Assembly (NCBI GenBank): GCA_002353285.1
Contig: DEJJ01000033.1
Coordinates: 235-64,234, forward strand
Source: Porphyromonadaceae bacterium UBA2751
Lineage (GTDB): Bacteria > Bacteroidota > Bacteroidia > Bacteroidales > Muribaculaceae
Length of the DNA stretch: 64,000 nt
Direction of reading: 5' to 3'
Positions 1-8,253 of the stretch are shown here, piece after piece; position 1 is the stretch's first letter, and every line of letters starts with the position of its first letter. Below the pieces are notes generated by a model. It made no database searches. It was not told the DNA's origin and was given only the letters and a program-made list of their open reading frames with translations. A program made the translations under genes and the position numbers.

Positions 1-1423
1 AATTAGAATTATTAAAAAAATTATAGATAATTAAATTATATTGTGGAGAAATGACAGCCGTTTTATTAACTAAAGAAATGATTTTGTTGAATCTATCCAA
101 ATTTTCACTATTATTCTTTTCTACATCATTATTATTCTTTTCTACATCATTATTATTCTTTCCTACTTGATCTTTATTCTCTTCTGATTTAATAAGGCTA
201 TCAATGAATTTGAAAAGGCCATATAAGAAAATGCCAGCTCCCATACTTGACTCTACAAGAGAATTATTATTGCTTACGTAATCTGAATTACATAAATTAT
301 TGTTTAAATCCAAAAGAGAAAACATACATTTGTTTTCTGCAAAAAGAGTATCAATTGTTTGGGCATATTTTAGAGCTATCTCAATGTCAACCAGTGGTGA
401 AATGACACAATTGTTTATTGAGTTCAAAAGCAAATTCTTATAAAAGTCAATTAACTCTGGATTAAGCCTATTCTCTTCTTTCAGAATGGAAGGGTAGTAA
501 GGTACTGCTTGGTATTGATACCACATATAAGAGTCGCATATAAAGCAAATGGCATCTTTAATGAGAGGAGACCATTCTTCTACACATTTAATTATAGAAT
601 CTTCAAGATTAACGCTGAAGGTGCATATATCATTAATAACAAGTTCCTGAACTGCTTTATCGTTAGTTATTCCCCAATAATATATTTTGAAAGATATTGT
701 ATTTGAATCGGCATCAAATATAGGATTAACGATAACTGTAGGTTCGTTATGAAGAAAAGATTGAAGTTGCACAAATTCTGTATCTATAGGCTTAATACTT
801 ATATTTGTCCATATATCTGAAAAAAGAATAACTTGATGATTATTATAACAATTGTAAAAGTCACAAAAGAAATCATCAAGGCTTTCATTTAATTCTTGCA
901 TGAGATTCAACAAATGAGTTTCAATAGGCGTATTTGATTTGTTGAAACGTATGGTATTAAAGTCCTCTTTATTTATAATAGGCGTAACGATAACTTTCAA
1001 TGGTTTAATAAAACCCATTGAATTTAAATAGTTTGAGTTACTAGAATCTTTATCATTTGAAGAATTAAAATCTTTTAAGAGGTTGGGGGTTTCTTTAAGA
1101 ATAATATTGTCAACAAGAGCAAAAGAAGGTATTCTAAGAGGATATTCTTTCGACCTTTCAGATTCGTGGTTGGCAGTAGCTTTAAAATTCTCAAACAATA
1201 ACTTTCGTGAATTATTTATACGTTCATCAAAAAGTTCTTGTTGCAGCTCCTTTTTCAATTGACATAGTTTTTTATACGAATCAAGAGAAGATGAAAGTTC
1301 ACCTTTCAATACTTCTTTTTCTAACTCTCGATATTCTTTTCTATGTTTAGCATTATTATAGTTATCATATATAGTTAAGACAACTTGAGCTATAGCTAAT
1401 CCTGTAGTTATTGTAATAGACAT
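1..1423 (-). CDS. Uncharacterised protein, 3' end cut by the window edge
   Basis: On the minus strand the frame is open from an ATG at 1423 to the window edge, at least 474 codons. I do not recognise a family. The N-terminus has a short hydrophobic stretch (MSITITTGLAIAQVVLTIYD) followed by a charged, probably coiled-coil segment of about 60 residues. Residues 150-300 resemble the middle of the upstream protein (1430-2425): 'PTVIVNPIF' here matches 'PTIIVYPVL' there, with similar spacing to a downstream 'CDSYMWYQY' versus 'CYSSFYAND' patch, so the two may be distant paralogs. Near the sequenced end there is an Asn-rich tandem repeat of KNNNDVE. It starts 6 nt after the neighbour's stop, so it is the third gene of an operon that begins at 4183. 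Confidence 0.75.
   Translation of the reverse strand, partial: MSITITTGLAIAQVVLTIYDNYNNAKHRKEYRELEKEVLKGELSSSLDSYKKLCQLKKELQQELFDERINNSRKLLFENFKATANHESERSKEYPLRIPSFALVDNIILKETPNLLKDFNSSNDKDSSNSNYLNSMGFIKPLKVIVTPIINKEDFNTIRFNKSNTPIETHLLNLMQELNESLDDFFCDFYNCYNNHQVILFSDIWTNISIKPIDTEFVQLQSFLHNEPTVIVNPIFDADSNTISFKIYYWGITNDKAVQELVINDICTFSVNLEDSIIKCVEEWSPLIKDAICFICDSYMWYQYQAVPYYPSILKEENRLNPELIDFYKNLLLNSINNCVISPLVDIEIALKYAQTIDTLFAENKCMFSLLDLNNNLCNSDYVSNNNSLVESSMGAGIFLYGLFKFIDSLIKSEENKDQVGKNNNDVEKNNNDVEKNNSENLDRFNKIISLVNKTAVISPQYNLIIYNFFNNSN
108..170. repeat. In-frame 21-bp tandem repeat, about three copies
   Basis: The unit 'attattcttttctacatcatt' (20 of 21 bases shown) occurs about three times with few changes. 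It encodes KNNNDVE heptads on the minus strand. Because 21 is a multiple of three, copy-number change would alter protein length without a frameshift. Confidence 0.8.
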
Positions 1424-1429
1424 AATTTT

Positions 1430-2425
1430 TTAATTTAAAGGATTGGAGATGACACCTAAATTGCTAAATAATTTATGGGCATCTGAAAATTTGTCATGAT
1501 AGTCATTTAATAATTTTTCAGCATTTTCTGCGATATTGCAAGATTTAAGTTGATGAAGCGATAACGCAGGATCATTTGCGTAGAAGGATGAATAGCAATC
1601 AGCAGTATAAGCAGTTATTACAGCAATAATATCAGCAACATTATTAGCATCGATGCTTTCATTGTTAGTGACCTCATATACTTTTTTGTAGAAAAAGTTT
1701 TGACTTATTGTACTCGGCCAAGTTGCTAGGTAGAAAATCAATTTATCTTTCTTGAGAACTGGATAAACAATAATTGTAGGTAAACCTTGTAGAATAAAAT
1801 GCAAGATAAAGGAGTCACATTTTGGGCTTGAACATATGTTTTGTGAATTGTATTTCCATATAGTACGGCAAGAAAAGTCAACTTGTGTCATAGAATGTTG
1901 AAATTTCTCAGCAAATATTTCACAGAATTTAGTGTAGTTACCCGATATAGAATCAATAAATTCAGTTCTTGGAATTAAGATAATTGGTTTTAAACCATTA
2001 TTATAATTATTTTTATTCTCAAGCATGTTAAAGAAAACATCTGGAGTTAATTTAAATTTTGCGCACCAAGTACTCAAAAATATTTTATAAGAATCCATGG
2101 CTTTCATATTTGAAAACTGAATTTTCGCGAATTCTATTTCATTTTTGAGCATTTGCTTATGTGTGGCTATAATATCTGAAATTTGAAATTCAAAATTATT
2201 TTTAGAATACTCATCCTTAATTGTCTTAAGATCATCTCGATGTAATATTTCTTTCGTTGTATTATTATTCTGCCCCATCATCCCAATGACTCTTGACGCA
2301 AGAGATGCCACCATCATTGTGCCGAAGTATTGTGCTTGGTCGTTATGACCAAGTTTAGAAATGCTTTGGCGCATCATTTCTAAAGTAGGATCAGTAAATC
2401 CCATCTCAGTAAATGGATTGCTCAT
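1430..2425 (-). CDS. Uncharacterised protein, second gene of three-gene operon
   Basis: This is a 331-residue protein of no family I recognise. It has no signal peptide. Residues 25-50 are a mildly hydrophobic helix (FGTMMVASLASRVIGMMG), followed by a charged helical region to about residue 120 and then a beta-rich domain containing 'LKPIILIPRTEF' and 'LPTIIVYPVL'. That domain resembles the equivalent part of the protein encoded at 1-1423, so the operon seems to carry two divergent copies of one fold behind different N-termini. The start lies 42 nt after the stop of the TPR protein upstream, and the stop lies 6 nt before the next ATG, which indicates co-transcription. Base composition is clearly more AT-rich than in the chromosomal genes near 35 kb, consistent with transfer. 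Confidence 0.75.
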   Translation of the reverse strand: MSNPFTEMGFTDPTLEMMRQSISKLGHNDQAQYFGTMMVASLASRVIGMMGQNNNTTKEILHRDDLKTIKDEYSKNNFEFQISDIIATHKQMLKNEIEFAKIQFSNMKAMDSYKIFLSTWCAKFKLTPDVFFNMLENKNNYNNGLKPIILIPRTEFIDSISGNYTKFCEIFAEKFQHSMTQVDFSCRTIWKYNSQNICSSPKCDSFILHFILQGLPTIIVYPVLKKDKLIFYLATWPSTISQNFFYKKVYEVTNNESIDANNVADIIAVITAYTADCYSSFYANDPALSLHQLKSCNIAENAEKLLNDYHDKFSDAHKLFSNLGVISNPLN

Positions 2426-2467
2426 AATTGAAGAAAAATTTAAGTTATATAATACGTTTCATGAATG

Positions 2468-4183
2468 TCAATCTTTACATAAGTCCTTCATGGCTCCGAG
2501 CATATACATCGACATCATCATTGTCTCAATGGGGTCTGCTCCGTCCTTATGTTGCTCTGGGAAAGATCTTAGTTGTTCCTCTGACGTTTCTGGGTCCGTC
2601 GACTCCTTCGGCAGATTCTCTTTGTTTGGCAGGGCGATGTCATTAAAGTGCATCTCGTTTACCATAGTGAAGAATTCCTCAATTTCCAAGTGCTGCGTGA
2701 AGTATTCAAGAAGATCATATTCGTCACCTGGCTTCGATGCAGAGTCCTCATAATATGCTGCCCATTCATCGTATAGGTCTTTGGCTACCTTCATCTCTGC
2801 GGGAGGGGCTCCGAAGTGAGGTCCGAGGTTGAAACCGTAGAGTTCCATCAGTTGGATGGCGTTCACAAGATTCATGATTCGGTTCACTTTCGTAACCTTT
2901 TTGGGAATTATGCTCTTAGCGGCTTTCTTCACCGAATCTATGTTTTCGATGTTCATGTCCACAAGGCTCAGCATCTGCAACGGTCGCATTTCCGGGTAGT
3001 CGCGATATATCATCGCCTCCACATAGAGGTCGAGAGGTGAATTCAGTGCCTGTGTCATCAGACCATTATGTAATTGGTCTACCACCTGCTTAACATCTTT
3101 TTCAGACAATTTCTCGTTCAAAGGTCTCAGTTCCGAGCCTATCCATTTCTTAAACGCTTCAAGTTCACTCTGCCCGCTTACTGCTAGTTTGTTGCGTCCG
3201 CTACTTTTCGCCATGAGATACATCTGCAGGTGCATCAACTCGTGCATCATCAGGTGGTCATGATATTTTTTATTCGGTTTCACCAGCACCTTCTCATAAT
3301 CACGTTTGTGTGCAACGGAGTATTCCAGTCTTGCGCTCACTGGTAGTTTTGTGGCGTTATGGTCCACCACAATTTTTTTTGAGCCCATTTCTTCAAGCTT
3401 TTTCAGCTGTTTCCCAATCTCTATAGAGTAGTCGAAATCATTTGTCAAGTTTCTTGCCAGCGTCATGACAAGTTTCTGGAGTTCTTCCCTTATATAAGGG
3501 TCTTGTGGGCGGTCAATGCCACGCTTCATTCCTTCCACACAGACTTCGAACGCTTCGCGCAGCTTTAACTGCTTATATAGTGACATGGCAAGTCCATAGT
3601 AGCTGTTCAGATATGAGTTGTCTTTGTCGATTATCTTCCGAAACATTTCTTCAGCCTTCTGGTAATCTTCTCTTTGGAGATAGTTGCCTGCCAGGTTGTT
3701 TATCGCCAGCATGTCATCCGGATGATATTCTAGCACCTTGTTATAGTATTCATCTGCAAGAGCGATTTTCTTCTGTTTCACGCAGATGTTTCCCATAAGA
3801 AGTAGTGCCCATAGATTTGTTGGGTTAATCTTTAGAGCCTCGATATTTGTATTAAAAGCATCTTCATGGTCACCACAATCCATGCGTACTTGATCAAGCA
3901 TACGAAATGCGTCGGCATGAAGTGGACAACGTTTTGTAATATCCTTCAGTAGTGGTTCCGTTTTACTGAACTCATGACGATTACAAAGGTCTATGGCCTT
4001 ATCCATGTCTTTTTTTACCTTATTAAAAACCTTCTCGTCTATATTAATCCGTATAAGATCTCCCTCAAAAGTAATTTGTGGAGTAAATCCGTCTAAAGTA
4101 TACATCTTTTTGAGATTCTCCATAAGTTCTTCGTCATCTAAGAACTCAAAGTTCAGTTGGCTTTTGAAGTTGTAGATTTCCAT
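2468..4183 (-). CDS. TPR-repeat protein with HExxH (putative metallopeptidase) motif
   Basis: From the chosen start this is a 571-residue protein. Residues about 60-240 form several TPR-like helix pairs (for example 'WALLLMGNICVKQKKIALAD' and 'NNLAGNYLQREDYQKAEEMF'). At 314-318 it has HELMH, an HExxH zinc-peptidase motif, with acidic residues about 25-30 positions later that could supply a third ligand. TPR arrays usually bind partners, so a regulated protease or a degenerate one is possible; activity is inference. An ATG at 4228 is also in frame, but the -7 box at 4246-4253 would put the RNA start only about 10 nt before it, so the ATG at 4183, preceded by an A-rich leader, is preferred. It heads the operon that continues to 2425-1430 and 1423-1. 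Confidence 0.8.
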   Translation of the reverse strand: MEIYNFKSQLNFEFLDDEELMENLKKMYTLDGFTPQITFEGDLIRINIDEKVFNKVKKDMDKAIDLCNRHEFSKTEPLLKDITKRCPLHADAFRMLDQVRMDCGDHEDAFNTNIEALKINPTNLWALLLMGNICVKQKKIALADEYYNKVLEYHPDDMLAINNLAGNYLQREDYQKAEEMFRKIIDKDNSYLNSYYGLAMSLYKQLKLREAFEVCVEGMKRGIDRPQDPYIREELQKLVMTLARNLTNDFDYSIEIGKQLKKLEEMGSKKIVVDHNATKLPVSARLEYSVAHKRDYEKVLVKPNKKYHDHLMMHELMHLQMYLMAKSSGRNKLAVSGQSELEAFKKWIGSELRPLNEKLSEKDVKQVVDQLHNGLMTQALNSPLDLYVEAMIYRDYPEMRPLQMLSLVDMNIENIDSVKKAAKSIIPKKVTKVNRIMNLVNAIQLMELYGFNLGPHFGAPPAEMKVAKDLYDEWAAYYEDSASKPGDEYDLLEYFTQHLEIEEFFTMVNEMHFNDIALPNKENLPKESTDPETSEEQLRSFPEQHKDGADPIETMMMSMYMLGAMKDLCKD

Positions 4184-4245
4184 ATTATTTTTACATTTTT
4201 CCTTGTATAAAATCATCAAACAATCCATGACGTGAATCTAATTTG

Positions 4246-4253
4246 CAAATATA
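4246..4253 (-). promoter_or_regulatory. Bacteroidales -7 promoter box for the 4183-1 operon
   Basis: The minus strand reads TATATTTG here, matching the Bacteroidales TAnnTTTG element, about 60 nt upstream of the ATG at 4183. I see no convincing TTTG element at -33. Confidence 0.55.
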
Positions 4254-4323
4254 CACATTTTATAATTAAAAATATAGTTTAGGCTGGGAAAAAGTTTTTA
4301 GTTGGGCACAAAAGCTATAAAAA

Positions 4324-4349
4324 TCCCACCGACTGGTGGGCCGGTGGGA
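4324..4349 (-). terminator. Hairpin terminator, minus strand
   Basis: TCCCACCG at 4324-4331 pairs perfectly with CGGTGGGA at 4342-4349. On the minus strand the stem is followed by ATTTTTAT. It lies just past the truncated gene copy at 4374-4502, as a similar hairpin (7785-7809) lies past the intact copy. Confidence 0.6.
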
Positions 4350-4373
4350 GCATTCAAAACAGTTTATTATCTC

Positions 4374-4502
4374 GGTTTATTTGGGTCACAAACTTTCTTC
4401 ATGGGCGTAGATGAGATCCATGAAGTCGATGTCTTCCTTGTCGCAGACATAGAAGCAGTCCATCGAGATATGGTTGTAGAGGTCAGCGTCGAACTCGTCA
4501 AA
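4374..4502 (-). pseudogene. Truncated duplicate of the 3' end of the 7988-8245 gene
   Basis: These 129 bases match 7976-8104 at 126 positions without gaps. They hold the last 39 or so codons and the stop of the small acidic gene at 7988-8245, but nothing of its 5' end. Weaker similarity continues past the 3' end: 'gggaaaaagttt' plus 'cacaaaa' near 4287-4315 and again near 7755-7782, each beside a hairpin. The two copies are direct repeats bracketing the restriction-modification genes. Confidence 0.85.
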
Positions 4503-4623
4503 CAATGGCAACGTTTTCGATTTAATATTTAAATTGTTGTTTCATTTTGAGCTATTTCTATGAAAAAGGACGCAATTTCATGTTAATATCTGTCATTACT
4601 GCTCTACTCTAGAAAAAATTAAG

Positions 4624-4631
4624 TAACTTTG
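4624..4631 (+). promoter_or_regulatory. Bacteroidales -7 box for the restriction-modification operon
   Basis: TAACTTTG matches TAnnTTTG. An RNA start about 7 nt downstream rules out the in-frame codon at 4629 as the start of the endonuclease gene and favours 4665 or 4677. Confidence 0.55.
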
Positions 4632-4676
4632 TTGCAAAAATTACTCTCATATAACTCATGGTGCATGGATAAAATT

Positions 4677-5381
4677 ATGATAAATAATAAAGATTATACA
4701 AGTTTGGTATCCAAGGCTGTAAGATTCTTTTGGAGAACTAAGTCTCGTCAATTGTCTGATACTGGTGACTCTTCAAATCGTGGAGCTGTTGTCGGTGGCA
4801 AACAAATGGATGGTTTTATTGAACTTTTGAAAGAAGTGGCTATTGATGCAGGGATTCCTGATAACTATATTATTACAGACAAAAATTATTTACCAGGCTT
4901 TTTCCGCTCTTCAAAGGATTGGGATATGCTTATTATTGCTCCCTCAGGCAAGTTGATTGCAGCGATTGAACTGAAATCTCAGGTTGGTAGCTATGGAAAT
5001 AATTTTAATAATCGCACAGAAGAAGCTATAGGGTCTGCAGTCGATTTATGGACGGCTTTTCGTGAGGGACAGTTTCCTGGTCAGCAAGCTCCATGGGTAG
5101 GGTGGCTGATGCTTGTTGGACGAGACAAAGCGTCGGAACGCATAGTTCGGAATTATGAACCTTATTTTTCTGTTCGTCCAGAATTTGAGACTGCAAGCTA
5201 TCTCGACCGCTATCGCATTCTTTGTCAAAAACTTATTCTTGAACGTCATTACACATCGACAGCTCTTGTATGGACAAGTGACGAAAATACATACGGAAAC
5301 TTAGCCGATGACATCTCTATTCAACGGTATATTGCTTCGCTTGCAAACTATCTAAATGGTGTGAAGAATGAGTTCAAATAA
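4677..5381 (+). CDS. Type II restriction endonuclease, XhoI/PaeR7I family
   Basis: This protein of about 234 residues should cut double-stranded DNA at CTCGAG or a close variant, judged from its family. The diagnostic region runs 'AAIELKSQVGSYGNNFNNRT' and continues EEAIGSAVDLWTAFREG, which is characteristic of XhoI and PaeR7I. Within it 'WDMLI' followed by 'IELK' supplies a PD-(D/E)xK-type active site. Starts at 4665 (MDKIMINN) and 4677 (MINNKDYTS) are both possible; an upstream codon at 4629 lies inside the promoter. The gene overlaps the methyltransferase by 14 nt, so the two are translationally linked. CTCGAG occurs several times in this window (for example 17825, 31618, 41462), so sites are not avoided locally. 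Specificity cannot be read from the sequence. Confidence 0.92.
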   Translation: MINNKDYTSLVSKAVRFFWRTKSRQLSDTGDSSNRGAVVGGKQMDGFIELLKEVAIDAGIPDNYIITDKNYLPGFFRSSKDWDMLIIAPSGKLIAAIELKSQVGSYGNNFNNRTEEAIGSAVDLWTAFREGQFPGQQAPWVGWLMLVGRDKASERIVRNYEPYFSVRPEFETASYLDRYRILCQKLILERHYTSTALVWTSDENTYGNLADDISIQRYIASLANYLNGVKNEFK

Positions 5382-6909
5382 TGGTTTCCTCTATGGCAAA
5401 CGCCAGAACGGCGGACAGCATGGCGATGTTTTCACATTGCCTATTGTAGTCAGTTTCATGCTTGACAGCGTGGGTTATACTGCCGACCGCAATCTAGCTC
5501 ATGTGCGCATCCTTGAACCTTCGTGCGGTGATGGCGAGTTCGTTGTTGAGATTGCACGCAGACTTATGTCATCAGCTGTGAAGTTTGGTTTCGATGCAAG
5601 CGAAGCATTCCAAAGGAATGTCAAGGCTTACGACATTGATGTAGAGAAAATTGCTCGTTGTAGACAACGCATCAAAGAATTAGGATTCAATCTTTGTAAC
5701 GATAACATTCAGACAGCCGATTTTCTAAAAGCAGAGATTGAAGAAACCGACATTGTTGTCGGCAATCCGCCTTATATCCGCTACGAAAACATCCCAACGG
5801 AGATGCAGGAATATTGCAAACGGACTTTTCCTACGTTCCATTATCGCTGTGATTTATACGTACCATTTTTTGAAAAGTCGCTCGAAGCACTTTCTTCTGG
5901 CGGTTTGCATTGTTTTATCTGCTCCAATCGATGGCTAAAAAACGAGTATGGAAAGAAACTACGCCGAATGGTTGCCCGATATTATCAACTGCGTACAATC
6001 CTCAATCTTGAACAGGCCGATGCCTTCCAAGAAGAAGTTCTTGCCTATCCTGCCATTACAATTATATCTTCTGAACTTCCGGCATTCACATTCCGATACG
6101 CCGAATATACGAAAGTGGAAGAATTGAACAGTTATGTTACAGAAGAAAAGTGTATGCCACAAGGTGATGATTGGGCTGAGGCTTTTAATAAAGTCTCGAC
6201 CGATTCTAGATTCCATACAATTGAGCAGCAGGGCTTTAAAATCGGCATTGGCGTGGCAACAGGCGCAGACTCCGTTTTTGTCTCATCCGAGCTGCCTGAG
6301 AAAGTAGAGGAAGACTTGATTTTGCCTGCCATCAACGCTCGCGATTTGCGCGGTAATAAGTTCCAATGGCAAGGGGAATATTTACTAAATCCATATAATG
6401 CAGACGGTACGTTGGTAAATTTGGATAAATACCCTCGTGCAAATGCTTATTTGGAAGAGCACAGAGAGAGACTAACCTCTCGTCACATCGCCAAAAAATT
6501 CCCTTCAAGATGGTATAAAACTATAGATCGCATCAGTCCTGAATTGCTATCAAAACCAAAAATATTGCTTCCTGACATGTCGGGAAACACTTATGTATTC
6601 GTGGATGAGGGCAATTACTATCCATTGCACAATATTTACTACATTATAGGAAGTACTTTGATACAACTTCGCATTCTCGCAGCGTTCCTCATGTCCGATT
6701 TTGTACGCAACCAGCTCTCTGCTGTTACAAACAAGATGAATGGTGGTTTTCCGAGATGGCAGAGTCAGCATTTAAGGAAATTGAAAATTCCAAGATTAAG
6801 TTCTATCCCTTCGGATGATGTTCAGAAGTTATTATCCGATTATGAAAGAAATGATATTTTGAGTTTAAATAGCAGGATAAAACAATATATTTGCCACCTT
6901 GAATTGTAA
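5368..6909 (+). CDS. N6-adenine DNA methyltransferase, partner of the XhoI-like enzyme
   Basis: The 513-residue protein is a class I S-adenosylmethionine-dependent methyltransferase. 'LEPSCGDGEFVVEIA' near residue 48 is the cofactor-binding motif I, and 'VVGNPPYIRYENIP' near residue 130 is the NPPY catalytic motif IV typical of adenine-N6 enzymes. The C-terminal half (from about 310, with 'INARDLRGNKF' and 'SRWYKTIDRI') fits the target-recognition region of the M.PaeR7I/Eco57I-like group. It should protect host DNA from the overlapping upstream endonuclease. The 14-nt overlap means both come from one transcript, and no separate control protein (C protein) is visible. A hairpin at 6951-6969 follows the stop. 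Confidence 0.93.
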   Translation: MSSNNGFLYGKRQNGGQHGDVFTLPIVVSFMLDSVGYTADRNLAHVRILEPSCGDGEFVVEIARRLMSSAVKFGFDASEAFQRNVKAYDIDVEKIARCRQRIKELGFNLCNDNIQTADFLKAEIEETDIVVGNPPYIRYENIPTEMQEYCKRTFPTFHYRCDLYVPFFEKSLEALSSGGLHCFICSNRWLKNEYGKKLRRMVARYYQLRTILNLEQADAFQEEVLAYPAITIISSELPAFTFRYAEYTKVEELNSYVTEEKCMPQGDDWAEAFNKVSTDSRFHTIEQQGFKIGIGVATGADSVFVSSELPEKVEEDLILPAINARDLRGNKFQWQGEYLLNPYNADGTLVNLDKYPRANAYLEEHRERLTSRHIAKKFPSRWYKTIDRISPELLSKPKILLPDMSGNTYVFVDEGNYYPLHNIYYIIGSTLIQLRILAAFLMSDFVRNQLSAVTNKMNGGFPRWQSQHLRKLKIPRLSSIPSDDVQKLLSDYERNDILSLNSRIKQYICHLEL

Positions 6910-6950
6910 TCATTATAGATAGTCCTATTTATCATCTTATCAAGACAGAA

Positions 6951-6969
6951 CCGCCCTGCGAGAGGGCGG
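6951..6969. terminator. Hairpin between convergent genes
   Basis: CCGCCCT at 6951-6957 pairs with AGGGCGG at 6963-6969 around a 5-nt loop. It sits between the stop of the methyltransferase (6909) and the stop of the minus-strand gene at 6997, so it may serve both. The T-tracts are poor on both strands. Confidence 0.55.
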
Positions 6970-6996
6970 ATTCGGTGAGTTTAAGATTTTTAATTA

Positions 6997-7236
6997 TTAT
7001 TTCCTGGGTGCATCATAATAGTCAACTGATGGTCCGTGATCATTTTCAGTACAGGATTTCATCATTCCGATTGCAGAACCAATAGTTATAATCACCATCA
7101 ATATTACAACTATACAAGAACAAGAAGCTCCTTCATCTTTTTCTTCCAGTTTACTATATACCCATAACCCTATAATGAACAAAATTATAACTAACGCAAT
7201 ACTAAATAATATATTAATTGTACTTAGAAGTATCAT
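6997..7236 (-). CDS. Small two-helix membrane protein, unknown function
   Basis: This is a 79-residue protein with two hydrophobic segments, at about residues 5-27 and 40-60, joined by a short charged linker (KLEEKDEGAS) with a Cys pair, and a hydrophilic tail. No family is recognised. It follows the 7251-7688 gene after 14 nt and is probably co-transcribed with it. It could be an accessory membrane factor of this island, but nothing in the sequence shows a role. Confidence 0.6.
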   Translation of the reverse strand: MILLSTINILFSIALVIILFIIGLWVYSKLEEKDEGASCSCIVVILMVIITIGSAIGMMKSCTENDHGPSVDYYDAPRK

Positions 7237-7250
7237 ACTAATTCAACTGT

Positions 7251-7688
7251 TTAATAGTCAATTTCGTACTCATCGAGAAGATTTTGGTATTCGTCTCTCA
7301 GGTCTCTTAGTTCGTAATAGTCCATGGGATAAGACATACATTCGTGGTCTATATCATTATCTTCGAGCAAAGCTTCCATGTCTTCGCATTCAGACCAGAG
7401 TTCCGCATAATGGCTGTTTCCGCTTCCATAGGAACTACTGGTGGTTGTATAAACTGGAGCTGGTGCAGGAGTAGAATAGTTGGGAACATTATTAGACTCT
7501 TGTTGGAGTTGTACAGGCGGAGGCGTGTTTTCTCTTGCCCATGTGCTTCTGCCAGTGTGACTTCTCCCATCATAGTAGCTATGAGAGCTATTTGAAGAAC
7601 TGCTTGAAGGGTTTGTCAGTGCGCTCATAAAAGCAACAAACATAACGATTCCTAAAATTGCAACGATTAAGTTTTCAATGAATTTCAT
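7251..7688 (-). CDS. Membrane-anchored low-complexity acidic protein
   Basis: The protein has 145 residues. Residues 5-26 form a single hydrophobic helix (FIENLIVAILGIVMFVAFMS) that should anchor it in the inner membrane. Then follow a Ser/Asn/Pro-rich linker to about residue 90 and a strongly acidic C-terminal region with a predicted helix (YYELRDLRDEYQNLLDEYEI). No known domain is recognised. It is the first of a two-gene leftward unit with the 79-residue membrane protein. Confidence 0.65.
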   Translation of the reverse strand: MKFIENLIVAILGIVMFVAFMSALTNPSSSSSNSSHSYYDGRSHTGRSTWARENTPPPVQLQQESNNVPNYSTPAPAPVYTTTSSSYGSGNSHYAELWSECEDMEALLEDNDIDHECMSYPMDYYELRDLRDEYQNLLDEYEIDY

Positions 7689-7784
7689 AAAGTGAAGGTT
7701 TTGATGGTTATGAAAAACAAGAAAGCAAAAAGCGTGCCAGAATATGGTTTAGGGTGGGAAAAAGTTTCGGTGGGACACAAAAAA

Positions 7785-7809
7785 GCCCCGCCTTGGAGTA
7801 AGACGGGGC
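7785..7809 (-). terminator. Hairpin terminator, minus strand
   Basis: GCCCCGCCTT (7785-7794) pairs with AAGACGGGGC (7800-7809) with one mismatch. On the minus strand GGGGC is followed by TTTTTTG. It ends transcripts coming from the 7988-9876 genes. Confidence 0.75.
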
Positions 7810-7853
7810 AATAGAGTTCTTTTAAACGCTCGGAGCTTGACCGATTGTCGTTG

Positions 7854-7861
7854 CAAAGATA
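7854..7861 (-). promoter_or_regulatory. Possible -7 promoter box, minus strand
   Basis: The minus strand reads TATCTTTG, matching TAnnTTTG. The hairpin at 7785-7809 lies downstream of it and before the 7688 start codon. So the box would give either a short terminated RNA of about 70 nt or partial read-through into the 7688-6997 genes. Confidence 0.35.
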
Positions 7862-7975
7862 GTATAAGTTTTGAGTTTTTAGTTATCAGTAGTCAGTTTT
7901 TTTGTTTTCTCAGACAAATTACAGACAATTCCTGACAATTTTTTTTGGGGATTTATTACGGATAATGGTTTTATT

Positions 7976-8104
7976 GGTTTATTTGGGTCACAAACTTTCT
8001 TCATGGGCGTAGATGAGATCCATGAAGTCGATATCTTCCTTGTCGCAGACATTGAAGCAGTCCATCGAGATATGGTTGTAGAGGTCAGCATCGAACTCGT
8101 CAAA
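7976..8104. repeat. 129-bp direct repeat, intact-gene copy
   Basis: This is the partner of 4374-4502 (three mismatches, no gaps). Here it is the 3' part of the complete 7988-8245 gene, so this is probably the parental copy. Confidence 0.85.
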
Positions 8105-8245
8105 GAGCGGATCGCCATCAGCATCGGTATATTTGCTGAAGTCATCCCCCGGGTTGTATTCCACCTTCAGCTCCTCAACAAGGAACCGTGCGAACTCGTC
8201 CGCATCCTTCACAGTTGATATGTTATAGTCCCAGTCGTAGGTCAT
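7988..8245 (-). CDS. Small acidic protein, unknown function
   Basis: The 85-residue protein is very acidic (many D and E, 'DEFDADLYNHISMDCFNVCD') with a helical C-terminus. It resembles the short acidic proteins common in Bacteroidales accessory regions, and its charge is reminiscent of DNA-mimic proteins, but that is only an impression. It begins 8 nt after the stop of the secreted protein at 8254-9876, so the two are an operon. Its last 39 codons are duplicated at 4374-4502. Confidence 0.7.
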   Translation of the reverse strand: MTYDWDYNISTVKDADEFARFLVEELKVEYNPGDDFSKYTDADGDPLFDEFDADLYNHISMDCFNVCDKEDIDFMDLIYAHEESL

Positions 8246-8253
8246 GATATCTA

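Noticed and set aside
4509..4676. Start of the endonuclease at the in-frame codon at 4629
   Set aside because: The codon overlaps the TAACTTTG promoter box and would precede the RNA start.
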